The position numbers and the translations under genes are program-made. Positions 1-7,269 of a stretch of 26,400 bases of DNA are shown one piece after another. Source of the DNA: JAICJR01 sp036491015 (lineage in GTDB: Bacteria > Actinomycetota > Thermoleophilia > Solirubrobacterales > Thermoleophilaceae). The notes under the pieces were generated by a model, which saw only the letters and a program-made list of their open reading frames with translations, was not told where the DNA came from and did not search any database. The stretch spans positions 1-26,400 of the forward strand of contig DASXCV010000021.1 in assembly GCA_036491015.1 (NCBI GenBank). Reading direction: 5' to 3'. How positions within the stretch are numbered: position 1 is the first letter of the stretch; every line of letters begins with the position of its first letter.

Positions 1-445
1 GGATCGCTCGCTCTGGGACGCCGGGCAGATCGGCGAGGGACGCGCCGTGCTCGACCGCGCGCTCGCGCTGCGGGGGCGCGGTCCGTACGTGGTGCAGGCG
101 GCGATCGCGTCGCTTCACGCTGACGAGCCCCACGATTGGGCGGAGATAGCGGCGCTCTACGGCGAGCTTGCGAAACTCACCGAGTCGCCCGTGGTGGAGC
201 TGAACCGCGCGGTGGCGGTGGCCGAGGCGGAGGGCGCCGAGGCGGGCCTGCGGATCGTCGACGGTCTCGGCGAGCTCGACGACTACCGCTACCTGCACTC
301 CACGCGCGGCGAACTGCTGCGGCGACTCGACCGAAACGAGGAGGCGCGCGCTGCCTACGAGCGCGCGCTCGAGCTGGCGGTGGACGACCCCGAGCGGCGT
401 TTCCTCGAAGGGCGGCTGGCGGGGCTCGAGGCGGTGGCCGGCTAG
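1..445 (+). CDS. ECF RNA polymerase sigma factor, C-terminal part (partial at left edge)
   Basis: The reading frame is open from base 2, so the 5' end of the gene lies outside the window. The visible 147 residues begin with a D-R-S-L-W-D stretch and then form helical, TPR-like repeats rich in Ala, Leu and Glu, with an ELNRAVAVAEA core and a final RAAYERALELA repeat. This is the C-terminal extension (DUF6596 type) found in the long ECF sigma factors of the ECF42 group, which usually sit beside a YCII/DGPF-domain protein. The sigma-2 and sigma-4 regions would be upstream and are not visible. The TAG stop shares the CTAG tetranucleotide with the stop of the facing TetR gene. A GTG at 47 is internal and is not taken as the start. 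The family call comes from recognised repeats, not from a search. Confidence 0.8.
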   Translation, partial: DRSLWDAGQIGEGRAVLDRALALRGRGPYVVQAAIASLHADEPHDWAEIAALYGELAKLTESPVVELNRAVAVAEAEGAEAGLRIVDGLGELDDYRYLHSTRGELLRRLDRNEEARAAYERALELAVDDPERRFLEGRLAGLEAVAG

Positions 446-1056
446 GCGAGGAGCAGCGCCCTGGCGCTGTCCTGGAGGAACCGGGTGACTCGCTGCTCGG
501 AGCGCCCGGCGCCGCGCAGCTCGCGGAAGGTCTCGTAGCTGGTGAGGACCATCAGCTGGTCGTGCGCGTCGCGCTCGCTCACCCCGTCACGCAGGCGGCC
601 GGCGCGCGCGAGATGCCGCGCCAGGCGCCCCAGCTCGCCGCGGCGGTCCTCGCGCTGGCGCACCACGAGGTCGTGCGCGGCCGGGTCGATCGCCACGACG
701 CCGTAGAGCTGGCTCAGCACGCCGTCCTCGGAGGCCCAGAAGCGCATGGCGAGCGCGATCGTCTGCGTGAGCGCGGCCTCGGCATCCGGAAGCTCCACGG
801 TGTCGCGGATCTCGACGAGCGCCGGGTTGACGGCGAACGTGTCGCAGATGGCGTCCACGAGATCGAGCCGCGAACGGAAGTGCTGGTAGAGCGTCGCGCG
901 CGATATTCCGGCGCGCTCCGCCACCTCCTCGACGGTCGACTCGTGGAACTTGCCCTCGGCGAGCAGCTCGCGCACGGCCTGCATGATCCGCTCGCGCGTG
1001 CGCTCGGAGCGCGTGTGACCGCGCTGACGGGTCCTATATGCCTGTGCGCCAACCAT
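442..1056 (-). CDS. TetR family transcriptional repressor
   Basis: A protein of about 204 residues with a classic TetR N-terminal helix-turn-helix. The run R-E-R-I-M-Q-A-V-R-E-L-L-A-E-G is followed by TVEEVAERAGISRATLYQHF, the recognition helix region. The C-terminal ligand-binding half is divergent, as is usual, so the ligand is unknown. It is divergent from the GNAT-like gene at 1105 and probably represses both that gene and itself through the TCTAGA repeats between them. A GTG at 1062 is an alternative start. ATG 1056 is preferred because a TAGACT -10-like box (1070 to 1065) ends eight bases upstream and no Shine-Dalgarno is present, which fits a leaderless message. Its TAG stop overlaps the sigma-factor stop within CTAG. 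Confidence 0.9.
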   Translation of the reverse strand: MVGAQAYRTRQRGHTRSERTRERIMQAVRELLAEGKFHESTVEEVAERAGISRATLYQHFRSRLDLVDAICDTFAVNPALVEIRDTVELPDAEAALTQTIALAMRFWASEDGVLSQLYGVVAIDPAAHDLVVRQREDRRGELGRLARHLARAGRLRDGVSERDAHDQLMVLTSYETFRELRGAGRSEQRVTRFLQDSARALLLA

Positions 1057-1065
1057 CGACACGGA

Positions 1066-1116
1066 GTCTAGACAGCGTGTGCGACAGCTGTTACGTTTCT
1101 AGACATGGTGTCTAGA
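1066..1116. promoter_or_regulatory. TetR operator: three TCTAGA repeats in the divergent gap
   Basis: Three TCTAGA cores lie at 1067-1072, 1098-1103 and 1111-1116. The last two form a perfect inverted repeat, TCTAGACA-TGG-TGTCTAGA (1098-1116), and the first is the palindrome GTCTAGAC (1066-1073). CTAG is normally scarce in high-GC genomes, so three copies in 50 bases is striking. The palindromes cover the -10 of the repressor gene, the -35 of the GNAT-like gene and the latter's start codon. They are therefore placed to shut off both promoters. That the neighbouring TetR protein is the binder is inferred from position. Confidence 0.75.
1069..1105 (+). promoter_or_regulatory. Leaderless promoter of the GNAT-like gene
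   Basis: TAGACA at 1069-1074 matches five of six -35 consensus positions. A 17-base spacer leads to TACGTT at 1092-1097, which fits the actinobacterial TAnnnT -10. A start site seven to eight bases later falls on the A of ATG 1105, so the message would have no leader. There is no Shine-Dalgarno sequence. TTGACA at 1117-1122 lies inside the gene and has no good -10 downstream. Confidence 0.6.
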
Positions 1117-1959
1117 TTGACAGTCCAAACTGCAGGCGTCGACCGCACCGCGGCGGCGGCAATCGAAACCGCCGAGGCTCGCGCCTGGGCGGATCTCTAC
1201 GAGGCGGCGCCGCTCGACTGGGCGGCGGAAATGGGCGTCGGGCTGCGTGAAATAGGAGGCGCGCTCGTGCTCCATTGGGGCGCCACCGGCCGCCGCTACT
1301 TCAGCCGGGCGATCGGGCTCGGCGTGACAGCGCCGGCCACCGAGCAGACACTCGACGCCATCCTCGGCCTCTGGGCGGAGCTCGGCATCGACATGTTCCT
1401 GTTGCAGTCGGTCCCCCACTGCGAGCCTGCCGGGTACGAGGACTGGCTGCGCGAGCGCGGGCTCGAGCCGTTCGACGCTCAGGACCGGATCGTGCGCGGC
1501 GGCGAGCCCGCCGGCGCGGCGCCGGATCTCGGCGGCCGGGAGTTCGAGGTCGAGCAGGTGGTTCCGGCCACCACGGACGAGTGGTCCGAGTTCCTCCAGC
1601 GCGTGTACCGGCTGGACACGGGGCCTTGGACCCCCCGCCTGATCGGCCGCCCGGGCTGGCACCAGTTCATCGCGCGCGAGGACGGTGAGATCGTCGCCGC
1701 CCGGGGCATGTACATCGGGCCGGGTGGCATGGCGTGGCTCGGCATGGACGGCCCCGTGCCCGGGATCACCACCGACGACTACGAGCCCGACGCCGCGATC
1801 TGCGCGGCCATCGTCGAGCACGGATTGGCGCACGGCGCGCGCGGCTTCATCACGGACATCGAGGCGCCGTCGGAAGCGATGGACACGCCCGCGTACGACC
1901 ACTTCGCCACGCTCGGCTTCACCCGGCCGTACGTGCGTACGCACTGGACGAGGCTCTGA
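1105..1959 (+). CDS. GNAT family N-acetyltransferase-like protein
   Basis: A 284-residue cytoplasmic protein. The C-terminal half has the GNAT layout: a strand G-E-I-V-A-A-R-G-M-Y, a helix with AAICAAIVEHGLAHGARGF, and a closing Y-D-H-F-A-T-L-G-F motif followed by a basic-aromatic strand. The N-terminal half (about residues 25-125) looks like a second, degenerate GNAT-type half, so a two-domain acetyltransferase is likely. The substrate cannot be read from the sequence. ATG 1105 is chosen from the leaderless promoter. GTG 1108 is a near alternative. Its TGA stop overlaps the next start as TGATG. The pair is probably repressed by the divergent TetR protein, which suggests a stress- or drug-responsive role, but this is inference. 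Confidence 0.7.
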   Translation: MVSRLTVQTAGVDRTAAAAIETAEARAWADLYEAAPLDWAAEMGVGLREIGGALVLHWGATGRRYFSRAIGLGVTAPATEQTLDAILGLWAELGIDMFLLQSVPHCEPAGYEDWLRERGLEPFDAQDRIVRGGEPAGAAPDLGGREFEVEQVVPATTDEWSEFLQRVYRLDTGPWTPRLIGRPGWHQFIAREDGEIVAARGMYIGPGGMAWLGMDGPVPGITTDDYEPDAAICAAIVEHGLAHGARGFITDIEAPSEAMDTPAYDHFATLGFTRPYVRTHWTRL

Positions 1960-2246
1960 TGCACGCGTCGATCTGGAAATTCAACGGCGACCCCGACGAC
2001 CTGCTGCGGCGCTTCGACGCCATGTCCGCGGAGATACCGAGCGAGAACATCCGGCTGCAGCTGGTGCTGCGCGCGAGTGACGGCTTCGTGCTCGTGGACA
2101 CCTGCCCGAGCAAGGAGGTGTTCGACGGATTTGTTCAAAGCGACGCGTTCAACGGGCTGCGGGTACGACACGGGCTGCCGGAGCCCGACGAGCTCGAGGA
2201 CTTCCCGGTTCATACAGCCGTGGTGGAGGGCAAGGCACTGGCGTAG
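1959..2246 (+). CDS. Small dimeric alpha/beta-barrel-like protein (hypothetical)
   Basis: A 95-residue protein starting M-H-A-S-I-W-K-F-N-G and translated from an ATG that overlaps the preceding TGA by one base, so it is translationally coupled to the GNAT-like gene. The pattern of strand, helix (D-L-L-R-R-F-D-A-M), strand, strand (D-G-F-V-L-V-D), helix (K-E-V-F-D-G-F) resembles the small dimeric alpha/beta-barrel (ABM/EthD-like) proteins, but no diagnostic residues are visible. No signal peptide or membrane segment is present. Larger open frames that include this region upstream are out of frame with the GNAT-like gene and are not real extensions. The function is unknown, and co-regulation by the TetR protein is inferred. 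Confidence 0.75.
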   Translation: MHASIWKFNGDPDDLLRRFDAMSAEIPSENIRLQLVLRASDGFVLVDTCPSKEVFDGFVQSDAFNGLRVRHGLPEPDELEDFPVHTAVVEGKALA

Positions 2247-2261
2247 CGCGCGGCGCTCGGT

Positions 2262-2274
2262 TACGTTTGGCACA
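2262..2274 (+). promoter_or_regulatory. Leaderless -10 element of the secreted-protein gene
   Basis: TACGTT at 2262-2267, within the octamer TTACGTTT that also precedes the gene at 1105, ends six bases before ATG 2274. There is no Shine-Dalgarno sequence. The -35 is poor (TGGCGT at 2239-2244). A start site at the A of the ATG is likely. Confidence 0.5.
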
Positions 2275-2789
2275 TGCACGCAAGGGCTCGCGCGCTGGCC
2301 GTGCTGGTGGTCGCGCTATTCGTGTTCGGCGCCACGGCCGCGACGGCCAAGGCCCCCGCCACCGGCAAGTTCAAGGCCAGCGGCGGCGTGGCATTCACGT
2401 TCACGATCCACAAGGGCAAGTGCGTGCCGCCGCCGAAGAACCTCAACAACCCGATGGCGGGACACGGACCCGCGCGGAAGGGCCTCTGCTTCAACTCCGG
2501 TGACGACCCGCCCGTGAACATCACCTGTCCGCAGGGCGCGAGCATCTCCGGCGAGACCGCGCTTGTGTCCTCGTTCAGCAGGCTGCGGCTCTCGAAGTCC
2601 GGCTCGATGCACCTCAGGGCCTACGCCTACACCTCGGCTCCGGACCCGGTCGGGTTCACCGAGCTCTCGATCAAGGTGAGCGGGAGCAAGGCGACGGGCT
2701 TCGTGCGCGAGACCGACCAGGTCTTCGTGAACGACCAGCCGGTGGAGTGCGACACCGGCAAGCTGAAGTTCACGGCGCGTAAGTCGTAG
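2274..2789 (+). CDS. Secreted hypothetical protein
   Basis: A 171-residue protein with a clear Sec signal peptide: Arg residues at positions 4 and 6, a hydrophobic core L-A-V-L-V-V-A-L-F-V-F, and a likely cleavage after A-T-A (about residue 25). The mature part has four Cys (in G-K-C-V, G-L-C-F, I-T-C-P and V-E-C-D), probably two disulfides, and strand-rich sequence ending K-L-K-F-T-A-R-K-S. It resembles the many small extracytoplasmic beta proteins of Thermoleophilia, but no family is recognised. The last 20 bases overlap the 3' end of the facing HD-GYP gene, and both frames are well supported there. Confidence 0.75.
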   Translation: MHARARALAVLVVALFVFGATAATAKAPATGKFKASGGVAFTFTIHKGKCVPPPKNLNNPMAGHGPARKGLCFNSGDDPPVNITCPQGASISGETALVSSFSRLRLSKSGSMHLRAYAYTSAPDPVGFTELSIKVSGSKATGFVRETDQVFVNDQPVECDTGKLKFTARKS

Positions 2790-4368
2790 CCACGCTGCCC
2801 GCGAACTCGTCCTCCGGAAGCAGCCCGTGCTGGACCGCGAACATGCTCGCGGTCACGCGGCTCGTGGCGTCGATCTTCGTGTAGATGTGCTCGATGTGAT
2901 TGCCCGCCGTCTTGGGCGAGATCACGAGCTCCTGGGCGATCTCCTTGTTCGAGAGCCCGCGGGCAACAAGCCTGAGCACCTCCACCTCGCGTGTGGTGAG
3001 CCCGGCCGGTCCCTCGCGGCGCCGGCGCACGCGGTGGCCCGCCGCGCCGAGCACGGCCTCCACCGCCTCCTGGTCGAGTCGGCCGGCGCGCACCTCGGCC
3101 TGCAGCTCGCCCGCGGCGTCGGCGGCGGACAGCGCGGCACGGTGCGGGCGCGCCTCGCACATCGCCTGGTAGACGTCCGCCGCGGCGAGGATGCGCGCGG
3201 GGCGGGTGATGGCGGCGCCCGAGAGCTGGCGCGGGTAGCCCGAGCCGTCGAGGCGCTCGCGGTGCTGGACCGCGATCGCGCCGAGCGGCGCCAGCGCGTC
3301 GGAGGCCGACAGCATTCGCTCCGTGATGTACGGGTGCATCCGCACGCGCTCCCACTCGCCGACACCGAGCGGGCCGCGCTTGTCCCAGATGGCGTTGGAC
3401 ACGCCGAGCTTGCCGAAGTCGTGCACGAGGCCGGCGCGCCTGAGCGTGAGCACCTCGCCGGCGGACATCTCGAGGCTGGCGCCGGCCTCGGCTGCGAGGT
3501 CGGCCACCGCGTGCGAGTGCGCGAGCGTGTAGGGCGACTTGAGGTCGACGAAGTTCGCAACCGCGGTGAGCGCGTCGTCGAAGCGCTCTCCGTACAGCAC
3601 GACGGCCAGCGACGGCTCGGCGCCGATCACCGCGTCCCAGGTGCCCACGGCGTCGAGCCCCTCGAGAATCGCCGCCGGGTCCCGGCAGAGGGCATCCGCC
3701 AGGGCGGGGTCGAACTGCCCGCCGCTGCGTTCGCGTGCGAGCGCCGTGGCCGCGCCGGCGCCGCCCAAGCGGTGCGCCACCTCCAGGTATTCCGCGAACT
3801 GGGCGATGCGCGAGGTGATCGGGATGGCGTCGCCCTCCAGGCCCTCCGGCCAGCCACGACCGTCCCAGCGCTCGTAGGAGCTCGAAAGCCCGTCGAGCAC
3901 CGGATCCGGGAGGCCGAGCTGCTCGCCGAGCAGTCGCGCGAGGGCGGCGTGCACGCCGAGAACCTCGTCGTCCATGTCGCGGTGGCCAGAGATCGCGAAC
4001 TCGAGGCCCACCCGCAGCCGGTGCAGCGGCGGGTTTCCGGAGCCCACCTTGCGCATGGTGGACGCGATCATTCGGAGACTCCTCGAGTCGTAGTCGTACT
4101 TGTGCGACTTGAGCTCGATGTCGTCGCCGAACCACTTGGCCTGCTCGTGCGCGTCCGAGTGGCAGCCGACGTTGACGAGCAGCGCCGCGTAGTAGATCGC
4201 CGCGCGCCCCTCCTCGTCGATGCCGAGCCGCTCGGCGAGGCGCAGGGCGATCAGGCACTGGCGCAGAACGTGCTCCATCGGCTGCCCGAAGCCGAGGTCG
4301 ATACCGAGCGACAGCGCGGCCACCAACTCGGCGAGGCGAACGTGCGCGCGATCGGGCTCGCTGATCAC
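2770..4368 (-). CDS. Tandem HD-GYP protein with C-terminal LuxR-type HTH
   Basis: A 532-residue cytoplasmic protein. An N-terminal HD-GYP-like half (about 20-205) is degenerate: the HD pair is replaced by C-H-S-D near 69-72, and the GYP loop reads D-G-R-G-W-P (169-174). The second half (about 265-440) is intact, with H284, the H-D pair at 316-317 followed by F-G-K-L-G-V-S, and the D-G-S-G-Y-P loop at 374-379. A LuxR/GerE HTH fills about 457-520, with LTTREVEVLRLVARGLSNKEIA and S-P-K-T-A-G-N-H. HD-GYP proteins hydrolyse cyclic di-GMP or related dinucleotides; joining one to a DNA-binding domain suggests a signal-gated regulator. No receiver or sensor domain is present. The GTG start has no Shine-Dalgarno but has TAGAGT six bases upstream. 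The gene is last in the operon, 27 bases after the sigma gene. Confidence 0.88.
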   Translation of the reverse strand: MISEPDRAHVRLAELVAALSLGIDLGFGQPMEHVLRQCLIALRLAERLGIDEEGRAAIYYAALLVNVGCHSDAHEQAKWFGDDIELKSHKYDYDSRSLRMIASTMRKVGSGNPPLHRLRVGLEFAISGHRDMDDEVLGVHAALARLLGEQLGLPDPVLDGLSSSYERWDGRGWPEGLEGDAIPITSRIAQFAEYLEVAHRLGGAGAATALARERSGGQFDPALADALCRDPAAILEGLDAVGTWDAVIGAEPSLAVVLYGERFDDALTAVANFVDLKSPYTLAHSHAVADLAAEAGASLEMSAGEVLTLRRAGLVHDFGKLGVSNAIWDKRGPLGVGEWERVRMHPYITERMLSASDALAPLGAIAVQHRERLDGSGYPRQLSGAAITRPARILAAADVYQAMCEARPHRAALSAADAAGELQAEVRAGRLDQEAVEAVLGAAGHRVRRRREGPAGLTTREVEVLRLVARGLSNKEIAQELVISPKTAGNHIEHIYTKIDATSRVTASMFAVQHGLLPEDEFAGSVATTYAP

Positions 4369-4374
4369 GAGCGA

Positions 4375-4380
4375 ACTCTA
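4375..4380 (-). promoter_or_regulatory. Possible internal leaderless -10 for the HD-GYP/LuxR gene
   Basis: On the minus strand TAGAGT (4380 to 4375) ends six bases before GTG 4368, the spacing seen at other leaderless starts in this window. No convincing -35 is seen 17-18 bases upstream, so this may only supplement read-through from the sigma gene. Confidence 0.3.
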
Positions 4381-4395
4381 CGCCTGTGGAGGGCC

Positions 4396-5433
4396 TCAGC
4401 GCGAGATTTTGGGGGGTAGGCCGAAGCTCGCGATCGTGCCGGGATCGAGGAAGGCCGTGATGTGCGCGACCTTGTCGCCGTCGAGGGTGAGCACGTTCAC
4501 GCCGTGCGCCACGAAGGCGCCGTCGTCGTCGCTCCACTGGTAGAAGCCGATGCCCAGCTGCCCGTTGGCCCGCACGGGGAGCCCGCGCCAGCGAAGCGCG
4601 CCCGACATCGGGCGCCGCGCGAGGAAGTCGCCCACCACGTCGCGGCCGCGGAACCAGGCGGCGGTCGGAGGCATCGCGATCGCCACGTCCTCGGCGAGCA
4701 TCGCCACCACGGCGTCCACGTCGGCGCGCTCCCAGGCGTCCACGTAGCTCTGCACGAGCCCGCGCATCTGCTCGTCCCCGAGCGAGCGCAGCGTCTCCTG
4801 CTGGCTGCGCTCGGGCAGCCGCTCGTCGACCACCTTGTGGGCGCGCTGCAGCGCGCTGTACACGGACGCCGGCGTGGACTCGAGCACCTCGGCCACCTCC
4901 TCGCCGGAGAAGCCGAGCACGTCGCGCAGGATCAGGACCGCGCGCTGGCGCGGAGGCAGGTGCTGCAGCGCCGCGATGAATGCCAGCTCCACGCTCTCGC
5001 GCTGCTCGTAGCGGGCCTCGGGAGCGGCGAAGCCGTCCTCGACCCCCACCCGCTCGTCCGGATACGGCTCGATCCACACGGACTCCACGAGCGGCTCGCC
5101 GATGCTCTCGTGCGGGTCGCTCGCTGGGCCGTAGTCGATTGGCAGCACGCGCTTGGGCCGGCGCTCGATCGCACGCAGGCACGCGTTGGTGGCGATGCGG
5201 TAGAGCCAGGAGCCGAGCGAGCTGCGCCCCTCGAAGCGGTGCAGCCCGCGCCAGGCGCGCAGGAGCGACTCCTGCAGCGCGTCCTCGGCGTCGGCCACCG
5301 AGCCGAGCATCCGGTAGCAGTGCGCGTGCAGGCCCGCGCGGTGCGAGGCGACCAGCTGCCCGAAGGCATCCTGGTCGCCCTGCCTTGCCGCGTCGAGCAG
5401 CCCTTGCTCGTCCGCATAGCTCACGCTCGTCAT
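4396..5433 (-). CDS. ECF sigma factor with C-terminal SnoaL-like domain (SigG/TIGR02960 type)
   Basis: A 345-residue sigma factor. Region 2 lies at about 17-95, with H-C-Y-R-M-L-G-S-V-A-D-A-E-D-A-L-Q-E and the WLYRIATNACL motif. Region 4 is at about 145-205, with LPPRQRAVLILRDVLGFS and an HTH that includes T-P-A-S-V-Y-S-A-L-Q-R-A. The rest (about 222-340) is a SnoaL/NTF2-like domain with a strand-rich end H-G-V-N-V-L-T-L-D-G-D-K-V-A-H-I. In this family the tail domain replaces an anti-sigma factor and modulates activity. It has a good GAGGAG ribosome site five bases before ATG 5433, and the ATG overlaps the upstream TGA as ATGA. Its regulon is unknown; it may include its own operon. Confidence 0.93.
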   Translation of the reverse strand: MTSVSYADEQGLLDAARQGDQDAFGQLVASHRAGLHAHCYRMLGSVADAEDALQESLLRAWRGLHRFEGRSSLGSWLYRIATNACLRAIERRPKRVLPIDYGPASDPHESIGEPLVESVWIEPYPDERVGVEDGFAAPEARYEQRESVELAFIAALQHLPPRQRAVLILRDVLGFSGEEVAEVLESTPASVYSALQRAHKVVDERLPERSQQETLRSLGDEQMRGLVQSYVDAWERADVDAVVAMLAEDVAIAMPPTAAWFRGRDVVGDFLARRPMSGALRWRGLPVRANGQLGIGFYQWSDDDGAFVAHGVNVLTLDGDKVAHITAFLDPGTIASFGLPPKISR

Positions 5434-5738
5434 GGTCGCTCCTCGAACAGCTTGAACGATCCGATCAGGCTGGTGTCGCCGGCTGCCGGCGGCTCGTCGC
5501 AGCGATCGCGGATGTTCTCCAGGAAGCGCTGGAATGCCGCTACCCGGTTGAGCGGGTTGTCGTCGGCCGCGTGCGCCGCCACATGGACGAAGGTCACGCC
5601 GTCGTCCAGCCGGAAGGTGGCGTACTGGAGACCGTCCGGCTGGATCTCGGCGAGCTCGGCGTAGACCGCGCGCACGAGCTCCTCGTTTTCGGCCACCCGA
5701 TCAGGCCTGACTCGGTAGCGAACCATCACGGTCCTCAT
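5430..5738 (-). CDS. Small ABM-like (dimeric alpha/beta barrel) protein
   Basis: A 102-residue protein beginning M-R-T-V-M-V-R-Y-R-V, with alternating strand-helix-strand pattern and a V-T-F-V-H-V-A-A-H strand. This resembles antibiotic biosynthesis monooxygenase-like dimeric alpha/beta-barrel proteins. No catalytic residue can be assigned. AGGAGG lies six bases before the ATG. The ATG overlaps the exporter's TGA (ATGA), and its own TGA overlaps the sigma-factor ATG, so all three are translationally coupled. Small proteins of this type often sit beside SigG-like ECF factors. The larger frame that runs through the exporter gene into this one is a shadow frame. Confidence 0.8.
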   Translation of the reverse strand: MRTVMVRYRVRPDRVAENEELVRAVYAELAEIQPDGLQYATFRLDDGVTFVHVAAHAADDNPLNRVAAFQRFLENIRDRCDEPPAAGDTSLIGSFKLFEERP

Positions 5739-7165
5739 GCTCCGCCTCCTTCGTGTAGCGCCTGTGCCAGCGGTGGGGCATCCTCGCCTGTGGTTCGCCG
5801 CGACGGCAGGACGAGCGCGGAGAGCGCTCCCGCCAGTGCCAGGCCGGCGGCCACGCCCATCGCGGGACCGAAGCCATCCGTGAACGCCTGCACCGACGCG
5901 TAGCCGCCGGCCCCGGCGAACACCGTGACCACCAGCGCCACGCCGAACACGCCGCCCAGCTCGCGCATCATGCTGTTCACGCCCGCCGCCTTGCCGAGCG
6001 CCTCGTTTGCCATCGAGCCGATCGCCGAGTTCTGCGCGGCGGGGATCGCCATCGACACGCCCACGCCGCCGACGATCATCGGAATCAGCAGCTGCGAGTA
6101 GTGCACGCCCGGGTCCACGAGCAACGCGACCCACGCCGTGCCCACGGCCTGCAGCGACAGGCCGGTGACGAGCAGCGGCCGCTCGCCGATCTTGTCGGCC
6201 AGCGAGCCGGCGATCGGTGCGACGGTGATGAAGGTCGCCGTCCACGGGATCAGCCGCAGGCCGGCGCCGAGCGGGTCGAACCCGAGCCCGGTCTGCAGGA
6301 GCTGCGAGTAGAAGAACACGCAGGCGAACAGCGACGCAAGCGTGAAGAAGATCGCCGCGGTGCCTGCCGAGAAGGCGCGCGAGCGGAAGTAGCTCATCGG
6401 GAGCATCGGCTCGCGGGCGCGTAGCTCCCAGGCCACGAACACGGCGATCAGGGCAAGGCCGGCCGCCAGAGAGCCGACCACCTCGGCGCTTTCCCAGCCC
6501 GCGGGGTTCCCGCGCACGAGGCCCCAGACCACGCCGAACAGCCCGGCCATGAGCAGCCCGAGGCCGGGCAGGTCGAGGCCGGTGTCGCCGCCGAAGCTCT
6601 CCTTCATGCGGGTGAGCGCGAGCGGCGCCGCGATCAGGCCGATCGGCACGTTCAGCCAGAAGATCCACTCCCAGTTGATGCCCTGCACCACCGCGCCGCC
6701 CACCAGCGGGCCGAGCGCGACGGCCAGCCCGGTGACCGCGCTGAACATGCCGATCGCCGCGCCGCGCCGCTCGGGCGGGAAGGCCGCGGTGAGGAGCGCG
6801 AGGCCCAGCGGGACGATCAGCGCGGCACCGGCGCCCTGGACGGCGCGGCCCGCGATCAGCCAGCCCACGCCGGGCGCGAGCGCGCAGCCCGCAGAGGCCA
6901 CCGCGAACAGCACGAGGCCGGAGGCGAACAGCTTGCGCCGCCCGAAGCGGTCGCCGAGGGCCGCGCCCGTGACGAGCAGCACCGCGAAGCTCAGGTTGTA
7001 TGCGTTGACCGTCCACTCGAGCTGCTCGACCGACGCGTGCAGGTCCACGCGGATCGTGCTCAGCGCCGAAGCCACCACGAGCGTGTCGAGCGCCGCCATC
7101 AGCGAGCCGATGCCCGCGAGGATCACCACCCAGCGCGTCGTTGCCTTGCCTTGTATCGCTGCCAT
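5735..7165 (-). CDS. MFS drug exporter of the DHA2 (EmrB/QacA) family
   Basis: A 476-residue inner-membrane proton antiporter with about 14 predicted helices. Visible family marks are M-A-A-L-D-T-L-V-V in helix 1, the motif A loop G-D-R-F-G-R-R-K-L, the repeated glycine-rich motif C region around G-L-A-V-A-L-G-P-L-V-G-G, and N-W-E-W-I-F-W-L-N-V-P-I-G. These transporters pump out drugs, dyes or lipophilic metabolites. Start choice: ATG 7165 has GGAGG (7175 to 7171) five bases upstream, whereas ATG 7177 and ATG 7240 have none, and the latter lies next to the operator. It is first in the operon with the ABM-like, sigma and HD-GYP/LuxR genes, and divergent from the ArsR-SRPBCC regulator that probably controls it. 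The substrate is unknown. Confidence 0.93.
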   Translation of the reverse strand: MAAIQGKATTRWVVILAGIGSLMAALDTLVVASALSTIRVDLHASVEQLEWTVNAYNLSFAVLLVTGAALGDRFGRRKLFASGLVLFAVASAGCALAPGVGWLIAGRAVQGAGAALIVPLGLALLTAAFPPERRGAAIGMFSAVTGLAVALGPLVGGAVVQGINWEWIFWLNVPIGLIAAPLALTRMKESFGGDTGLDLPGLGLLMAGLFGVVWGLVRGNPAGWESAEVVGSLAAGLALIAVFVAWELRAREPMLPMSYFRSRAFSAGTAAIFFTLASLFACVFFYSQLLQTGLGFDPLGAGLRLIPWTATFITVAPIAGSLADKIGERPLLVTGLSLQAVGTAWVALLVDPGVHYSQLLIPMIVGGVGVSMAIPAAQNSAIGSMANEALGKAAGVNSMMRELGGVFGVALVVTVFAGAGGYASVQAFTDGFGPAMGVAAGLALAGALSALVLPSRRTTGEDAPPLAQALHEGGGA

Positions 7166-7233
7166 GTCCGCCTCCATCGATTGCCGTCTTTGGAAGTGCA
7201 GATCCGGCACTCCTGCGGAATTCATCGCTCGAC

Positions 7234-7263
7234 TTGACATGTGACTATATGGTCACGTATTCT
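7234..7263 (+). promoter_or_regulatory. Promoter of the ArsR-SRPBCC gene
   Basis: A perfect -35 TTGACA (7234-7239), an 18-base spacer and TATTCT (7258-7263) fit the actinobacterial consensus. The -10 ends six bases before ATG 7270, and no Shine-Dalgarno is present, so a leaderless message is likely. This is the best promoter in the window. Confidence 0.75.
7241..7256. promoter_or_regulatory. ArsR-type operator palindrome
   Basis: GTGAC-TATATG-GTCAC is a perfect inverted repeat with a six-base AT-rich centre. It fills the spacer between the -35 and -10 of the regulator gene, so binding would block its promoter. It also lies upstream of the divergent exporter operon and could repress it. ArsR-SRPBCC proteins commonly autoregulate from such sites; that this protein binds here is inferred. 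Confidence 0.7.
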
Positions 7264-7269
7264 CCGGAC

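Noticed and set aside
2627..5182. Very long minus-strand open frame of 851 codons overlapping the HD-GYP and sigma genes
   Set aside because: Its product is an Arg/Ala/Gly-rich low-complexity string with no domain, out of frame with two well-recognised genes. It is a typical high-GC shadow frame.
5739..7016. Long upstream part of the open frame that ends in the small ABM-like gene
   Set aside because: It is out of frame with the MFS exporter and low in complexity. Only the last 102 codons, after a good ribosome site, are real.
7141..7269. Upstream starts for the ArsR-SRPBCC gene, including ATG 7249
   Set aside because: They lie before or inside the promoter and operator, upstream of the predicted start of transcription, and the added residues match no ArsR N-terminus.
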